64,000 nt of DNA, taken from NCBI RefSeq assembly GCF_036404135.1, contig NZ_DASWPE010000022.1:62001-126000 (forward strand), written 5' to 3'. Below the pieces are notes generated by a model, which did no database searches, was not told the origin of the DNA, and worked only from the letters and a program-made list of their open reading frames with translations. Shown here piece by piece: positions 8,164-16,004 of the stretch. This stretch comes from Rhodopseudomonas_A sp036404135 (GTDB lineage: Bacteria > Pseudomonadota > Alphaproteobacteria > Rhizobiales > Xanthobacteraceae). The translations under genes and the position numbers were made by a program. Every line of letters begins with the position of its first letter. Position 1 is the first letter of the stretch.

Positions 8164-9287
8164 CGCGCGGCCTCGATCGCGGCCAGCACCGCGTCTTCCA
8201 TCAGGTCATAGGGCTCGATGCCAAGCCGCTCGCGCACCAGCTTCACCGCCTCTTCGGCGCCGGTGCCGTGAATCGAAAAGAACGCCGGCACGCTCGGCCG
8301 CAACGCTTCCCAGGAGCGGATCACGCCGGCGGCCATCACCTCGGTGCGGGCGAAGGCGCCGCAGAAATTCACCACCAGGCTTTTGACGCCGGGATTCGCC
8401 AGCACCAGGTCGAGCGCCACCTCGGCCTTGGTGTAGGCGTCGCCGCCGATCTCGAGGAAATTCGCCGGCCGGCCGCCGAAATACGCGATCACATCCATCG
8501 TCGTCATGGTCAAGCCGGCGCCGTTGGCGAGAATCCCGACATTGCCGTCGAGCTGGATGAATTTCAGCCCGTGCTCGGTGCCGCGCCGCTCCAGCGCGGT
8601 GAGCCTCGGCGGTGCCGCGGCCGCGACCAGCGCCGGCTGGCGCAATGCAGCGGCATCATCGAGCACGAATTTGCAATCCAGCGCCACCACGCGGCCGTCG
8701 CGTAGCAGCGCCAAGGGATTGATCTCCAGCAGTTCGGCATCGTGGTCGCGATAGAGCTGATAGAGCCGGGCGAGCGCGTCGGCGACCGCCGCCTCGGCCG
8801 CGCCGAGGCCGAGCCCGCGCAGCAACTCCGCGGCGTCGGCGGCGGTGAAGCCGCGGGTGACGTCGACCGCGGCGCGACGGAGCGCGGCGGGCTTCTCTGC
8901 CGCAAGCTCCTCGATCTCGATGCCGCCGTCGCTCGCAAACAGCACCAGCGGGCTGCGGCTGGCGACGTCGGTCACAACCGCGGCGTAGAACTCGCGGTCG
9001 ATCTCGGCCTGCGCTTCGACTAGGACGCGTTCCACGGCGTAGCCGCCGATGGTCTTGCCGAGAATTTCTCGCGCGACGATCTCCGCCTGCTGCGGCGTCT
9101 CGGCGATCGCGATGCCGCCGGCTTTGCCGCGCTGGCCCGCCGGCACCTGCGCCTTCACCACGACGCGGCCAATGCCGCGCGCCGCGTCGGCCGCCTGCTC
9201 CGGCGTCGTACAAACCACGCCTTGTGGGGTCGCAATTCCGGCGCGGCCAAGTAACAAGGTCTTGCCGACATGTTCTTCGAAATTCAT
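8160..9287 (-). CDS. Acyl-CoA ligase (ADP-forming) beta subunit, SucC-like; probable sulfoacetate-CoA ligase SauC
   Basis: 375-aa ATP-grasp subunit of a succinyl-CoA-synthetase-like enzyme. MNFEEHVGKTLLLGRAGI opens the ATP-grasp domain; VVVKAQVPAGQRGKAGGI is the nucleotide-binding strand; ELLEINPLALL contains the metal-ligand motif; GNVGILANGAGLTM and ANFLEIGGDA mark the CoA-ligase domain. SucC has NIFGGI near the C-terminus; here the segment reads NFCGAFART, a difference in the carboxylate-handling region that fits a substrate other than succinate. It lies 9 nt downstream of the SauS-like gene and overlaps the alpha subunit by 4 nt. Assignment to sulfoacetate rests on the operon, not on a diagnostic residue. 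Confidence 0.8.
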   Translation of the reverse strand: MNFEEHVGKTLLLGRAGIATPQGVVCTTPEQAADAARGIGRVVVKAQVPAGQRGKAGGIAIAETPQQAEIVAREILGKTIGGYAVERVLVEAQAEIDREFYAAVVTDVASRSPLVLFASDGGIEIEELAAEKPAALRRAAVDVTRGFTAADAAELLRGLGLGAAEAAVADALARLYQLYRDHDAELLEINPLALLRDGRVVALDCKFVLDDAAALRQPALVAAAAPPRLTALERRGTEHGLKFIQLDGNVGILANGAGLTMTTMDVIAYFGGRPANFLEIGGDAYTKAEVALDLVLANPGVKSLVVNFCGAFARTEVMAAGVIRSWEALRPSVPAFFSIHGTGAEEAVKLVRERLGIEPYDLMEDAVLAAIEAAR

Positions 9288-9296
9288 CGCGCGGCC

Positions 9297-10718
9297 CTAT
9301 CGCCCATAGCGCTGCCAATGCGGCCCGAACAATTCCTGCTCGGTCGGCTTGTCCTCGGGGATCGGCACCACGAGGTGAGTGATGTTGAGAAAGTGCTTAT
9401 AATTAAGGTTTTCCGAGATGCTGTTCTTCTGCCAAGAGCCGCAGCCCATCGTCAGTGTGAAGTCGAGGCCGCTGTCGAAACCGCCGCCATTGCCGAAAGT
9501 GTGGGCGAAATTCACCAGCACCCGCACCACCGGAAAGCTCTCGGCGAGCCGATAGGCGCGGGCGAAATCCCTTGTGTGCAGCCCGAGGGAGTGGCCGCGA
9601 CCCTGATAATCCAATATTTCCCGTGCCTTAGCGGCGGCCGCGGCGAAATCGCTGGCGCGGTACAGCGTCAACACCAGCGACAATTTCTCGCCGGACAAGG
9701 GATGCGCGGGGCCGACGCCGGCCTCCTCCACCATGATGAATTTCGCCTGCAAATCTTGTGGCAAACCGAAGGCAGCGGCCAGCACCGAGATGTCGCGGGC
9801 GATCAGCTCGCGGTTGAGCTTGCCGGCGCTCCACAGCGTGGTCTCGATGCGCTGTTTCTGCGCGGCGTCGGCGAGGAAGCCGCCGGCGTCGCGCAACGCC
9901 GCGAGTGCCGCGTCATACACCGCGTCGACGATCACCACCGCGTTCTCCGAGGAGCACGAGGTGGCGTTGTCGAACGTCTTCGACGCGCAGATCTTTCGCG
10001 CGGCGTCGGCAAGATCGGCGGTCTCGTCGATGATCACCGGCACATTGCCGGCGCCGACCCCGATCGCCGGCGTGCCGCTCGAGTAGCCCCGCCGCACATT
10101 GTCCTGCGAGCCGGTGACCACCACCAGATCGACCGCGCGCATCAGGGCTTCGGTCGCCTGCTTGGTGATCGGCGCCGGCAGGATCTGCACCAAATCGTCC
10201 GGCAATCCGATTTGCTTCAACGCGGCGCGCATATAGTCGACGGTTCGCGCCGTGGTGCGATAACCCAGAGGCGACGGCGCGATGACGATGGCGTTGCGGC
10301 CCTTGATCGCCATCATCGCCTTGTTCACCGCCGTGGCGCCGGGATTGGTCGACGGCGTCACCGCGCCGACCACGCCGATCGGCTTGGCGAATTTGACCAG
10401 GCCGCGGCGGTCGTCGCGCTCGATCTCGCCGACCGACTTCACCCGCAACAGATCGCGCAGGGTGCCGAACGTCTTGCGCTGCTTCTTGACGATCTTGTCC
10501 GCCACGTTGCCAAGGCCGGTGTCGGCGACCGCCAGCTCGGCGAGTTCGCGGGCGTGCTCGGGCTTGTACAACGACCACGCCAGCGCGCGGACCGCCTCGT
10601 CGGCGCGGGCCTGATCGACGTCGGCGAAGGATTGTTGCGCCGCGCGCGATCGGCGCACGACGTCGTCGACAACGGACGCCGCATCGACGGGGCGCGTGAG
10701 GAAATTGGCGGCGGTCAT
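9297..10718 (-). CDS. sauS: CoA-acylating aldehyde dehydrogenase; probable sulfoacetaldehyde dehydrogenase SauS
   Basis: 473-aa member of the CoA-acylating aldehyde dehydrogenase family (EutE/AdhE-N/SauS group). It has PIGVVGAVTPSTNPGATAVN early in the cofactor domain, the catalytic-Cys segment FDNATSCSSENAVV with Cys255, and a C-terminal MGCGSWQKNSISENLNYKHF typical of sulfoacetaldehyde-type enzymes. Expected reaction: sulfoacetyl-CoA plus NAD(P)H to sulfoacetaldehyde, or the reverse. It is the first gene of the operon leading to Xsc, which makes sulfoacetaldehyde the natural substrate. The region upstream is divergent from the radical SAM/nitrogenase-like operon. An unrelated aldehyde (acetaldehyde, succinate semialdehyde) is possible but less likely with Xsc next door. 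Confidence 0.82.
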   Translation of the reverse strand: MTAANFLTRPVDAASVVDDVVRRSRAAQQSFADVDQARADEAVRALAWSLYKPEHARELAELAVADTGLGNVADKIVKKQRKTFGTLRDLLRVKSVGEIERDDRRGLVKFAKPIGVVGAVTPSTNPGATAVNKAMMAIKGRNAIVIAPSPLGYRTTARTVDYMRAALKQIGLPDDLVQILPAPITKQATEALMRAVDLVVVTGSQDNVRRGYSSGTPAIGVGAGNVPVIIDETADLADAARKICASKTFDNATSCSSENAVVIVDAVYDAALAALRDAGGFLADAAQKQRIETTLWSAGKLNRELIARDISVLAAAFGLPQDLQAKFIMVEEAGVGPAHPLSGEKLSLVLTLYRASDFAAAAAKAREILDYQGRGHSLGLHTRDFARAYRLAESFPVVRVLVNFAHTFGNGGGFDSGLDFTLTMGCGSWQKNSISENLNYKHFLNITHLVVPIPEDKPTEQELFGPHWQRYGR

Positions 10719-11136
10719 GGCGACTCTCGCATCGTGATGGCGGGCGATCGGCGCTCGCCGGCGCCGCGCAGATATCTCTTGTTGTCGCGGCCCCGGTCAA
10801 TGGATCAGAATTTCAACTATCAGCCGCGCATGAGAGATCCATTCCATCAAACCGCCCGCCGAGAGAATTCCCGACACCGCAAGGCCGCGCCGCGTCGCGC
10901 CGCGCGAGCCGACGCGGGCAACACCGCCGGCGCGCGGGGCGTATCGCAACACCTTTCGTCGCGCGACGAAGATTGAACCTGCTGCTAACCTCGCGGCGTT
11001 TGGATGATTTTGGCGCGGCAGCCGCGCAATACGAAATTCAGTTGGTAGTTTCGGCCGCCTATAAACGATCACGTCCGCGCTTTGCGCCGACGCGTCCGCT
11101 GGCCTGACCGGCGGCAATCTTGTGAGAGGCATGGCG
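10719..11136. other. Divergent promoter region between sauS operon and nitrogenase-like operon
   Basis: 418 nt without a supportable gene. A 7-bp inverted repeat ATGGATC (10800-10806) / GATCCAT (10836-10842) is present, but the 29-nt spacing makes a regulator site uncertain. I find no clear sigma-54 element, FNR box or riboswitch. Both flanking operons start here, so any common regulator of the sulfoacetate and nitrogenase-like genes would act in this stretch. Confidence 0.4.
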
Positions 11137-12354
11137 ATGGCGGCGACGGTCGGCGAATTGAAGGACGCGTTGTGGAAGGAGCTGGCGCTGAAGGCCGAGC
11201 TCGGCATCAACGGCGTGGCGATCAGCGGCGAGGCGCTGGAGCTGATCCAACCCGGCGTCAAGGCGCAGGAACAGGTGCACTGCCTGTTCGAGATGGACTT
11301 CGAGATCCACACCACCGAACTGCCGTCGCACTTCCAACTGCCGAACGGACTGACGACGCCGTTCCGCTGGAATCCGAAATCCAGCTACCGCATCGACCTG
11401 ATCGGCGAGCGCACCGTGATCATTCACGGCAACGAGGTGCTGGCCGACGTCGAGTTCCAGCCGCGGCCGAAATTCTACGGCGCCAAGACCTCCGACGGCG
11501 TCGAGATGTCGGCGATCGGCGCGCATTACGCGCAGCGCCATCTGTTCATCGTCTACAGCAACGAATGCTCCTACAAGGAAAAGGGCGAAGACTGCCTGTT
11601 CTGCAACATCAACTACACCAAAGACGTCTATGGCGATCAGCGGCCGTTCTGGAAGAACGCCAAGCAGATCGGCGAGACCGCGGCCGCGGCCTATCTCGGC
11701 GGCGAGGTCGATCATCTGACGGTCAGCGGCGGCATCATCCCGGAGCGCCGCGAACTCGACTACTATCTCGACGTCGCCGAAGCGATCCAGCGCCACACCG
11801 GGCTCGAGGATTTCAACGGCACCGCGACGGTTGCGGCCCCGCTCGACCTGCGCAACATCGACCGCTTCAAGGAAGCCGGCTATCGCACCACCGCGATGAA
11901 CATCGAGATCTGGGACAAGGGCATCTACAACGCGATCTGCCCCGGAAAGGCGCGCGGCAGCGGCGGCTGGGAGCACTGGGTCAAGGCGCTGGAACACGCC
12001 GCCAAGGTGTTCGGGCACGGCCGGGTGCGCTCCAACATCGTCGCCGGCATCGAGCCGAAGAAGAGCACGGTGGCCGGGCTGGAATATCTCGCCTCCAAGG
12101 GCGTGGTCGGCACCGCCACGGTGTGGTGCCCGAACCCCGGCTCCGAACTCGAAGGCCACCGCTCGCCCGAGCCCGGCTGGTATCTCGACCTCGCCCACAA
12201 GCAGGTCGCGATCTGGAAGCAGAACGGCTTCAGCTACCAGCAGATCTACGACTGCCACGCCTCCTCCGACAGCCTGCAGCATGACGTCTGGCGGATCGAG
12301 GACGAATTGCTGCCGGTGTTCTCCGAGACCAGAAGCCTGGTCGCGGCGGAATAG
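11137..12354 (+). CDS. Radical SAM protein of a nitrogenase-like operon (MarB-like candidate)
   Basis: 405 aa from the ATG at 11137, which has AGAGG 7 nt upstream; ATG 11131 and GTG 11122 are in frame but too close to that site. After about 130 residues without recognised domain come the [4Fe-4S] ligands Cys144, Cys153 and Cys156 in NECSYKEKGEDCLFCN. The spacing is C-x8-C-x2-C, wider than the canonical C-x3-C-x2-C. DHLTVSGGIIPERRELDYY follows as the SAM-binding GGE-like strand. No B12-binding domain and no SPASM cluster are visible. It leads a radical SAM-H-D-K operon, the layout of the marBHDK methylthio-alkane reductase genes of Rhodospirillum rubrum. It may build or modify a cofactor; its substrate is unknown. 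Confidence 0.75.
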   Translation: MAATVGELKDALWKELALKAELGINGVAISGEALELIQPGVKAQEQVHCLFEMDFEIHTTELPSHFQLPNGLTTPFRWNPKSSYRIDLIGERTVIIHGNEVLADVEFQPRPKFYGAKTSDGVEMSAIGAHYAQRHLFIVYSNECSYKEKGEDCLFCNINYTKDVYGDQRPFWKNAKQIGETAAAAYLGGEVDHLTVSGGIIPERRELDYYLDVAEAIQRHTGLEDFNGTATVAAPLDLRNIDRFKEAGYRTTAMNIEIWDKGIYNAICPGKARGSGGWEHWVKALEHAAKVFGHGRVRSNIVAGIEPKKSTVAGLEYLASKGVVGTATVWCPNPGSELEGHRSPEPGWYLDLAHKQVAIWKQNGFSYQQIYDCHASSDSLQHDVWRIEDELLPVFSETRSLVAAE

Positions 12355-12443
12355 CAAGCTGCGTGGCGACCGCGCGCCGGAGCGGCGCCACGCGCGATCG
12401 CGCCGCGCCCCCGTTGCAACTTTGCCGATGGCCCGGAGGTCCC

Positions 12444-13319
12444 GTGACTGAACGTAAACCCAAACATATCGCGATCTACGGCAAGGGCGGCATCGGCAAG
12501 TCGACCACCACGTCGAACATCAGCGCGGCGCTGGCGGAGGCCGGCTATCGCGTGATCCAGATCGGCTGCGATCCGAAGAGCGATTCCACCAACATCCTGC
12601 GCGGCGGCGACGACCTACCGACCGTGCTCGACAGCCTGCGCGAGCGCGGCCGGCCGTCGATCGCCGACGTCTCCGCCACCGGCTTTGCCGGCGTGCTGTG
12701 CATCGAGGCCGGCGGTCCGGTGCCCGGCGTCGGCTGCGCCGGGCGCGGCATCAACGCCGCGGTGGATCTGCTGCACGAACTGAATCTGTTCGAGGAATTC
12801 AAGCCGGATGTCGTGCTCTACGACGTGCTCGGCGACGTGGTGTGCGGCGGCTTCGCGGTGCCGATCCGCAACGGCATCGCGGAATCCGCGTTCGTCGTCA
12901 CCTCGTCGGACTTCATGGCGATCTTCGCCGCCAACAATCTGTTCAAGGCGATCAGCAAATACGCGCCCTCCGGCGGTGCCCGGCTCGGCGGGGTGATCGC
13001 CAACTCGATCCAGACGCCCTATGCGGCGTCGCTGATCGACGACTTCGCCGCGCGCACCGGCACCAAGGTGGTCGGCTATGTGCCGCGCTCGCAGGCGGTG
13101 GCGCAGAGCGAATTGTACGGCAAGACCGTGATCGAGGCGCAGCCGCGCTCCGAGCAGGCCGAGGTGTATCGCGCGCTGGCGCGGCATATCGCGCAGAGCC
13201 ATGACAGCAGCGTGCCGAAGCCGCTGAACGGCCCGGCGCTGAAGGGCTGGGCGCGGGAATGGGGCGATCGGGTGTTCGGCGTCGAGGCCGGGATCGTCGC
13301 CCCGCAAGAGGCGATCTGA
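12444..13319 (+). CDS. NifH/BchL-like ATP-dependent reductase (nitrogenase-like iron protein)
   Basis: 291-aa homodimeric Fe protein expected to pass electrons to the D/K-like partner with MgATP hydrolysis. From the GTG at 12444 (GGAGG 4 nt upstream) it reads IAIYGKGGIGKSTT with the P-loop at residues 13-20, then DPKSDSTNIL. The [4Fe-4S] ligands are Cys98 (GPVPGVGCAGRGI) and Cys134 (DVLGDVVCGGFAVPIR), equivalent to Cys97 and Cys132 of Azotobacter NifH. Arg101 corresponds to the NifH arginine that DraT ADP-ribosylates. An upstream in-frame ATG at 12363 would add 27 residues with no family resemblance. Position 1 nt before the D-like gene shows a single transcript. It is not NifH proper: no nif genes surround it. 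Confidence 0.88.
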   Translation: MTERKPKHIAIYGKGGIGKSTTTSNISAALAEAGYRVIQIGCDPKSDSTNILRGGDDLPTVLDSLRERGRPSIADVSATGFAGVLCIEAGGPVPGVGCAGRGINAAVDLLHELNLFEEFKPDVVLYDVLGDVVCGGFAVPIRNGIAESAFVVTSSDFMAIFAANNLFKAISKYAPSGGARLGGVIANSIQTPYAASLIDDFAARTGTKVVGYVPRSQAVAQSELYGKTVIEAQPRSEQAEVYRALARHIAQSHDSSVPKPLNGPALKGWAREWGDRVFGVEAGIVAPQEAI

Positions 13320-13320
13320 G

Positions 13321-14688
13321 GTGGCGCGCCCGCCGCAACTGCGCACCCGGGAAAAACGCCTCGGTGCGATCGGCGGCTATTTCGGCGAGGTCGCGCCGCT
13401 GATCGCCGAACTGCAAAGCGGGCAATCCTCCGACCGCATCCGCACCTTCGCGCAGATCGCGCCGGACGACATCGTGCAGGCGCTGCACGTGCTCGCAGGC
13501 ATCGCCGGCGCCGGCATCGTGGTGCATGGCGGGCGCGGCTGCGCCGGCGCGCTGACGCGGTTTGCCCCGAATGGCCGCTGGGCGGTGAGCAATCTCGACC
13601 AGCGCGACACCATTCTCGGCTCCGACGGCGCGCTCGCCGACACCGTGCGCGGGCTGTATCGCCGCGAGCGGCCGTGGGCGATCTTCATCGTCGCCACTCC
13701 GGTGATCGCCATCAACAATGACGACGTGCGCAGCGCCGCGATCGAACTGTCCGACGAGCTGGACATCCCAGTGATCGAGGTGATCAGCGACGGCTTCCGC
13801 TCGAAGATTGCCGCCACCGGCTTCGATGCCGCGGCGCAAGCCGCGCTACAACTGGTGACTCCGGCCGAGGCCGCGCCGCGCCGCGACCTCGTCAACCTGC
13901 TCGCGGTGGATGGCGGGCCGGGCGTCGCCGATATCGCGGCGCAGCTTCGCGCCCTCGGGCTCGAAGTTAACCCTTTGCCGCACGGCGCCGATGCCGAGGG
14001 CTTTCGCCGCGCCGCAAGTGCTGCGCTGAGCGTCACGCTCGATGCCGACGCCAACGAGGCATTCGGCCGCGGCCTGGAGCGCACCCACGGCGTGGCTTTC
14101 CTGCCGCTGCCGCCGCCGATCGGCAGCGCCGCCACGCAGCACTTTCTCGCCGCGGTGGCTGAGGCGACCGACCACGCAGCCCCTGCCCCGCTCGCTGAAA
14201 CCGCCGCGCCGCAGGTGTTGCGCGGCCGGCGCGTGGTGATCGCGGCGCCGCCCGCCGCGGCGTTCGGGCTCGCCGACCTGATCGACGAGCTCGGCGGCAC
14301 CCTCGCCGGCGTCAGCGTCGATCACATCGACGCCGGCCATCTGCCGGCGCTGCAGGATTTCGCCGCCCGCCGCCCCGGCGTGCCGCTGCACGTCGCCGAC
14401 GGCCAGCCGTTCGAGCACGCCAACCGGCTGGCGCGGCTCTTGCCGGATCTGCTGATCGGCTCCGCCGAACTGGCGGTGCTGGCAGCGCGCGCCGGAATCC
14501 CCGCGGTCGCGCTGCGGCCGGAGCAGCTCTACGGCAGCATCGGCGTGGCGCAACTGGCGCGACGCGCCGCCCGCGCGCTGCACAACGTCGCGCTGGTGCA
14601 GCGCTTAAGCGCGGCGCGCAGCGCGCCCTATCGGCCGGGCTGGTTCAAGCGCAGCCCGGATTGGCATATCAAGCTCGAGGTCAAGTAG
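13321..14688 (+). CDS. Nitrogenase component-1-like protein, D-like subunit (single conserved Cys)
   Basis: 455-aa NifD/NifE/BchN-type fold, GTG start 1 nt after the preceding stop. The family landmarks are GIVVHGGRGCAGALTRF (Cys74, aligned with NifD Cys88), RDTILGSDGALADTV (NifD-type FGG segment) and ATPVIAINNDDV, which aligns with the NifD CPIGLIGDDI region but lacks its cysteine. Cys74 is the only cysteine in the whole protein, so the NifD ligands for half of the P-cluster and the FeMo-co cysteine cannot be present. Together with the K-like partner it could hold one [4Fe-4S] cluster (3+1 Cys), as in chlorophyllide reductase. Substrate unknown. Calling it MarD would require the extra cysteines that I believe methylthio-alkane reductase uses. 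Confidence 0.8.
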   Translation: MARPPQLRTREKRLGAIGGYFGEVAPLIAELQSGQSSDRIRTFAQIAPDDIVQALHVLAGIAGAGIVVHGGRGCAGALTRFAPNGRWAVSNLDQRDTILGSDGALADTVRGLYRRERPWAIFIVATPVIAINNDDVRSAAIELSDELDIPVIEVISDGFRSKIAATGFDAAAQAALQLVTPAEAAPRRDLVNLLAVDGGPGVADIAAQLRALGLEVNPLPHGADAEGFRRAASAALSVTLDADANEAFGRGLERTHGVAFLPLPPPIGSAATQHFLAAVAEATDHAAPAPLAETAAPQVLRGRRVVIAAPPAAAFGLADLIDELGGTLAGVSVDHIDAGHLPALQDFAARRPGVPLHVADGQPFEHANRLARLLPDLLIGSAELAVLAARAGIPAVALRPEQLYGSIGVAQLARRAARALHNVALVQRLSAARSAPYRPGWFKRSPDWHIKLEVK

Positions 14689-15954
14689 ATGGCGGTCCCG
14701 CTGTTGCGCTCGCGCGCCGGCTGCGCGCTGCATGGCGCGCTGTTCACCGCAGCCGCGATCGACGGCGTCACGCCGCTGCTGCATTCGACCGCGGGCTGCG
14801 GCGCGCAGGCCTATCAGCTCGGATTGTCCGGCGCCGGCTGCGGCGCGCGCGCCAGCGCCGGCCCCGCCACGCCATCGACCAACATTTCCGAAAAGCACAT
14901 CGTGTTCGGCGGCACCTCGCGGCTGCGCGAACAGATCAAGAATTCGCTCAGCGTGCTGAACAGCGAACTCACCGTGGTGCTGAGCGGCTGTCCCGCCGAG
15001 ATGATTGGCGACGACGTCGCGGCGATGGTGCAGGAAGCCCGCGACCAGGGCGAGGCGGTGCTGCAGATCGCCACCGCCGGGTTTCGCGGCTCGGCGCATC
15101 GCGGCTACGAACTGTTGCTCAACGGCATAATCGCCGAGCAGATCGCGCATCAGCCCACCCTGCCCGGCCTGGTCAACATCCTCGGCATCGTGCCGCAGCA
15201 GGACGCGTTCTGGCTTGCCGAGATCGAGGAGCTGTCGCGGCTTCTGGCCGGCGTCGGACTGCGCGCCAATCCGCTGTTCGGGGCGGAGGGCGGCGTGCAC
15301 GGCCTGCAGGCGCTGGCGCAGGCCGAACTCAGCCTGGTGCTGTCGCCCTGGGGGCTGGAGCCGGCGCGCGAACTGGAACGACGGTTCGGCACGCCGTGGC
15401 TGGAGGCCGGCGGCCTCCCCGTCGGCGCCGAGGCGAGCCTGGTGCTGCTGCGGCTGATCTGCGAGATCGCCAGTTCGGCCGATCGCGCCGCCGCCGACGG
15501 CTTTCTCGCCGCCGAGGCCAGGCGGGAAGCCTATCTGCTCGATGTCGCCGCCGAGCCGCTGTACCGCCGCGGCGGCCAGCTCGACTTCGCGGTGGTGGCG
15601 CCGAGCCTGCACGCGCCGGGGCTGGCGCGCTATCTCACCGGCACGCTGGGCTGGACGCCGCGCGCCGTCGTCGTCACCGACGATCCGCCGGCCGAAAGCC
15701 GCGCCGCGATCGAGGCCGACATTGGCGGCCTCCGCTACACCCAGGACGCCGGCGAGATCGCCGACGTTCTGCGCGGCAGCGCCGCCGAGATCGTCTTCGG
15801 CAGCACGCTGGAACGCGGCGTCGCCGCCGAGCTCGGCGTGCCGCTGGTCGAGGTCGCCTTCCCGACCGCGCGGCCCGGGCTCAGCCGCGGCGTTGCCGGC
15901 TGCCGCGGCGGCAGCGCGCTGCTCGAGGACATCCTGCAGGCCGTGCCGGCGTGA
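14689..15954 (+). CDS. Nitrogenase component-1-like protein, K-like subunit (three conserved Cys)
   Basis: 421-aa NifK/NifN/BchB-type protein starting directly after the stop of the D-like gene. Cys12 (RAGCALHGALF), Cys37 (HSTAGCGAQAY) and Cys101 (LSGCPAEMIGDDV) align with the NifK P-cluster ligands Cys70, Cys95 and Cys153; the first spacing of 25 residues is identical. KHIVFGGTSRLREQI and TAGFRGSAHRGYELL are further family landmarks. The N-terminal extension of NifK is missing. Other cysteines are Cys51 and two near the C-terminal half. It is the last gene of the operon; cobF converges on it 50 nt downstream. With the D-like partner it forms the catalytic component; what is reduced is unknown. 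Confidence 0.82.
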   Translation: MAVPLLRSRAGCALHGALFTAAAIDGVTPLLHSTAGCGAQAYQLGLSGAGCGARASAGPATPSTNISEKHIVFGGTSRLREQIKNSLSVLNSELTVVLSGCPAEMIGDDVAAMVQEARDQGEAVLQIATAGFRGSAHRGYELLLNGIIAEQIAHQPTLPGLVNILGIVPQQDAFWLAEIEELSRLLAGVGLRANPLFGAEGGVHGLQALAQAELSLVLSPWGLEPARELERRFGTPWLEAGGLPVGAEASLVLLRLICEIASSADRAAADGFLAAEARREAYLLDVAAEPLYRRGGQLDFAVVAPSLHAPGLARYLTGTLGWTPRAVVVTDDPPAESRAAIEADIGGLRYTQDAGEIADVLRGSAAEIVFGSTLERGVAAELGVPLVEVAFPTARPGLSRGVAGCRGGSALLEDILQAVPA

Positions 15955-16004
15955 TTTCGCGCGGCGCGGCTGCCCGGAGCCGCCGGCGGCGCTCGCCGCG
16001 CCGA

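Noticed and set aside
10800..10842. Inverted repeat ATGGATC/GATCCAT between sauS and the radical SAM gene
   Set aside because: 7-bp arms with 29-nt spacing; expected by chance too often to call an operator.
11137..15954. Calling the operon nif, bch or mar outright
   Set aside because: No FeMo-co or P-cluster cysteine set in the D-like subunit, no chlorophyll genes nearby, and the match to Mar rests on gene order and general similarity only.
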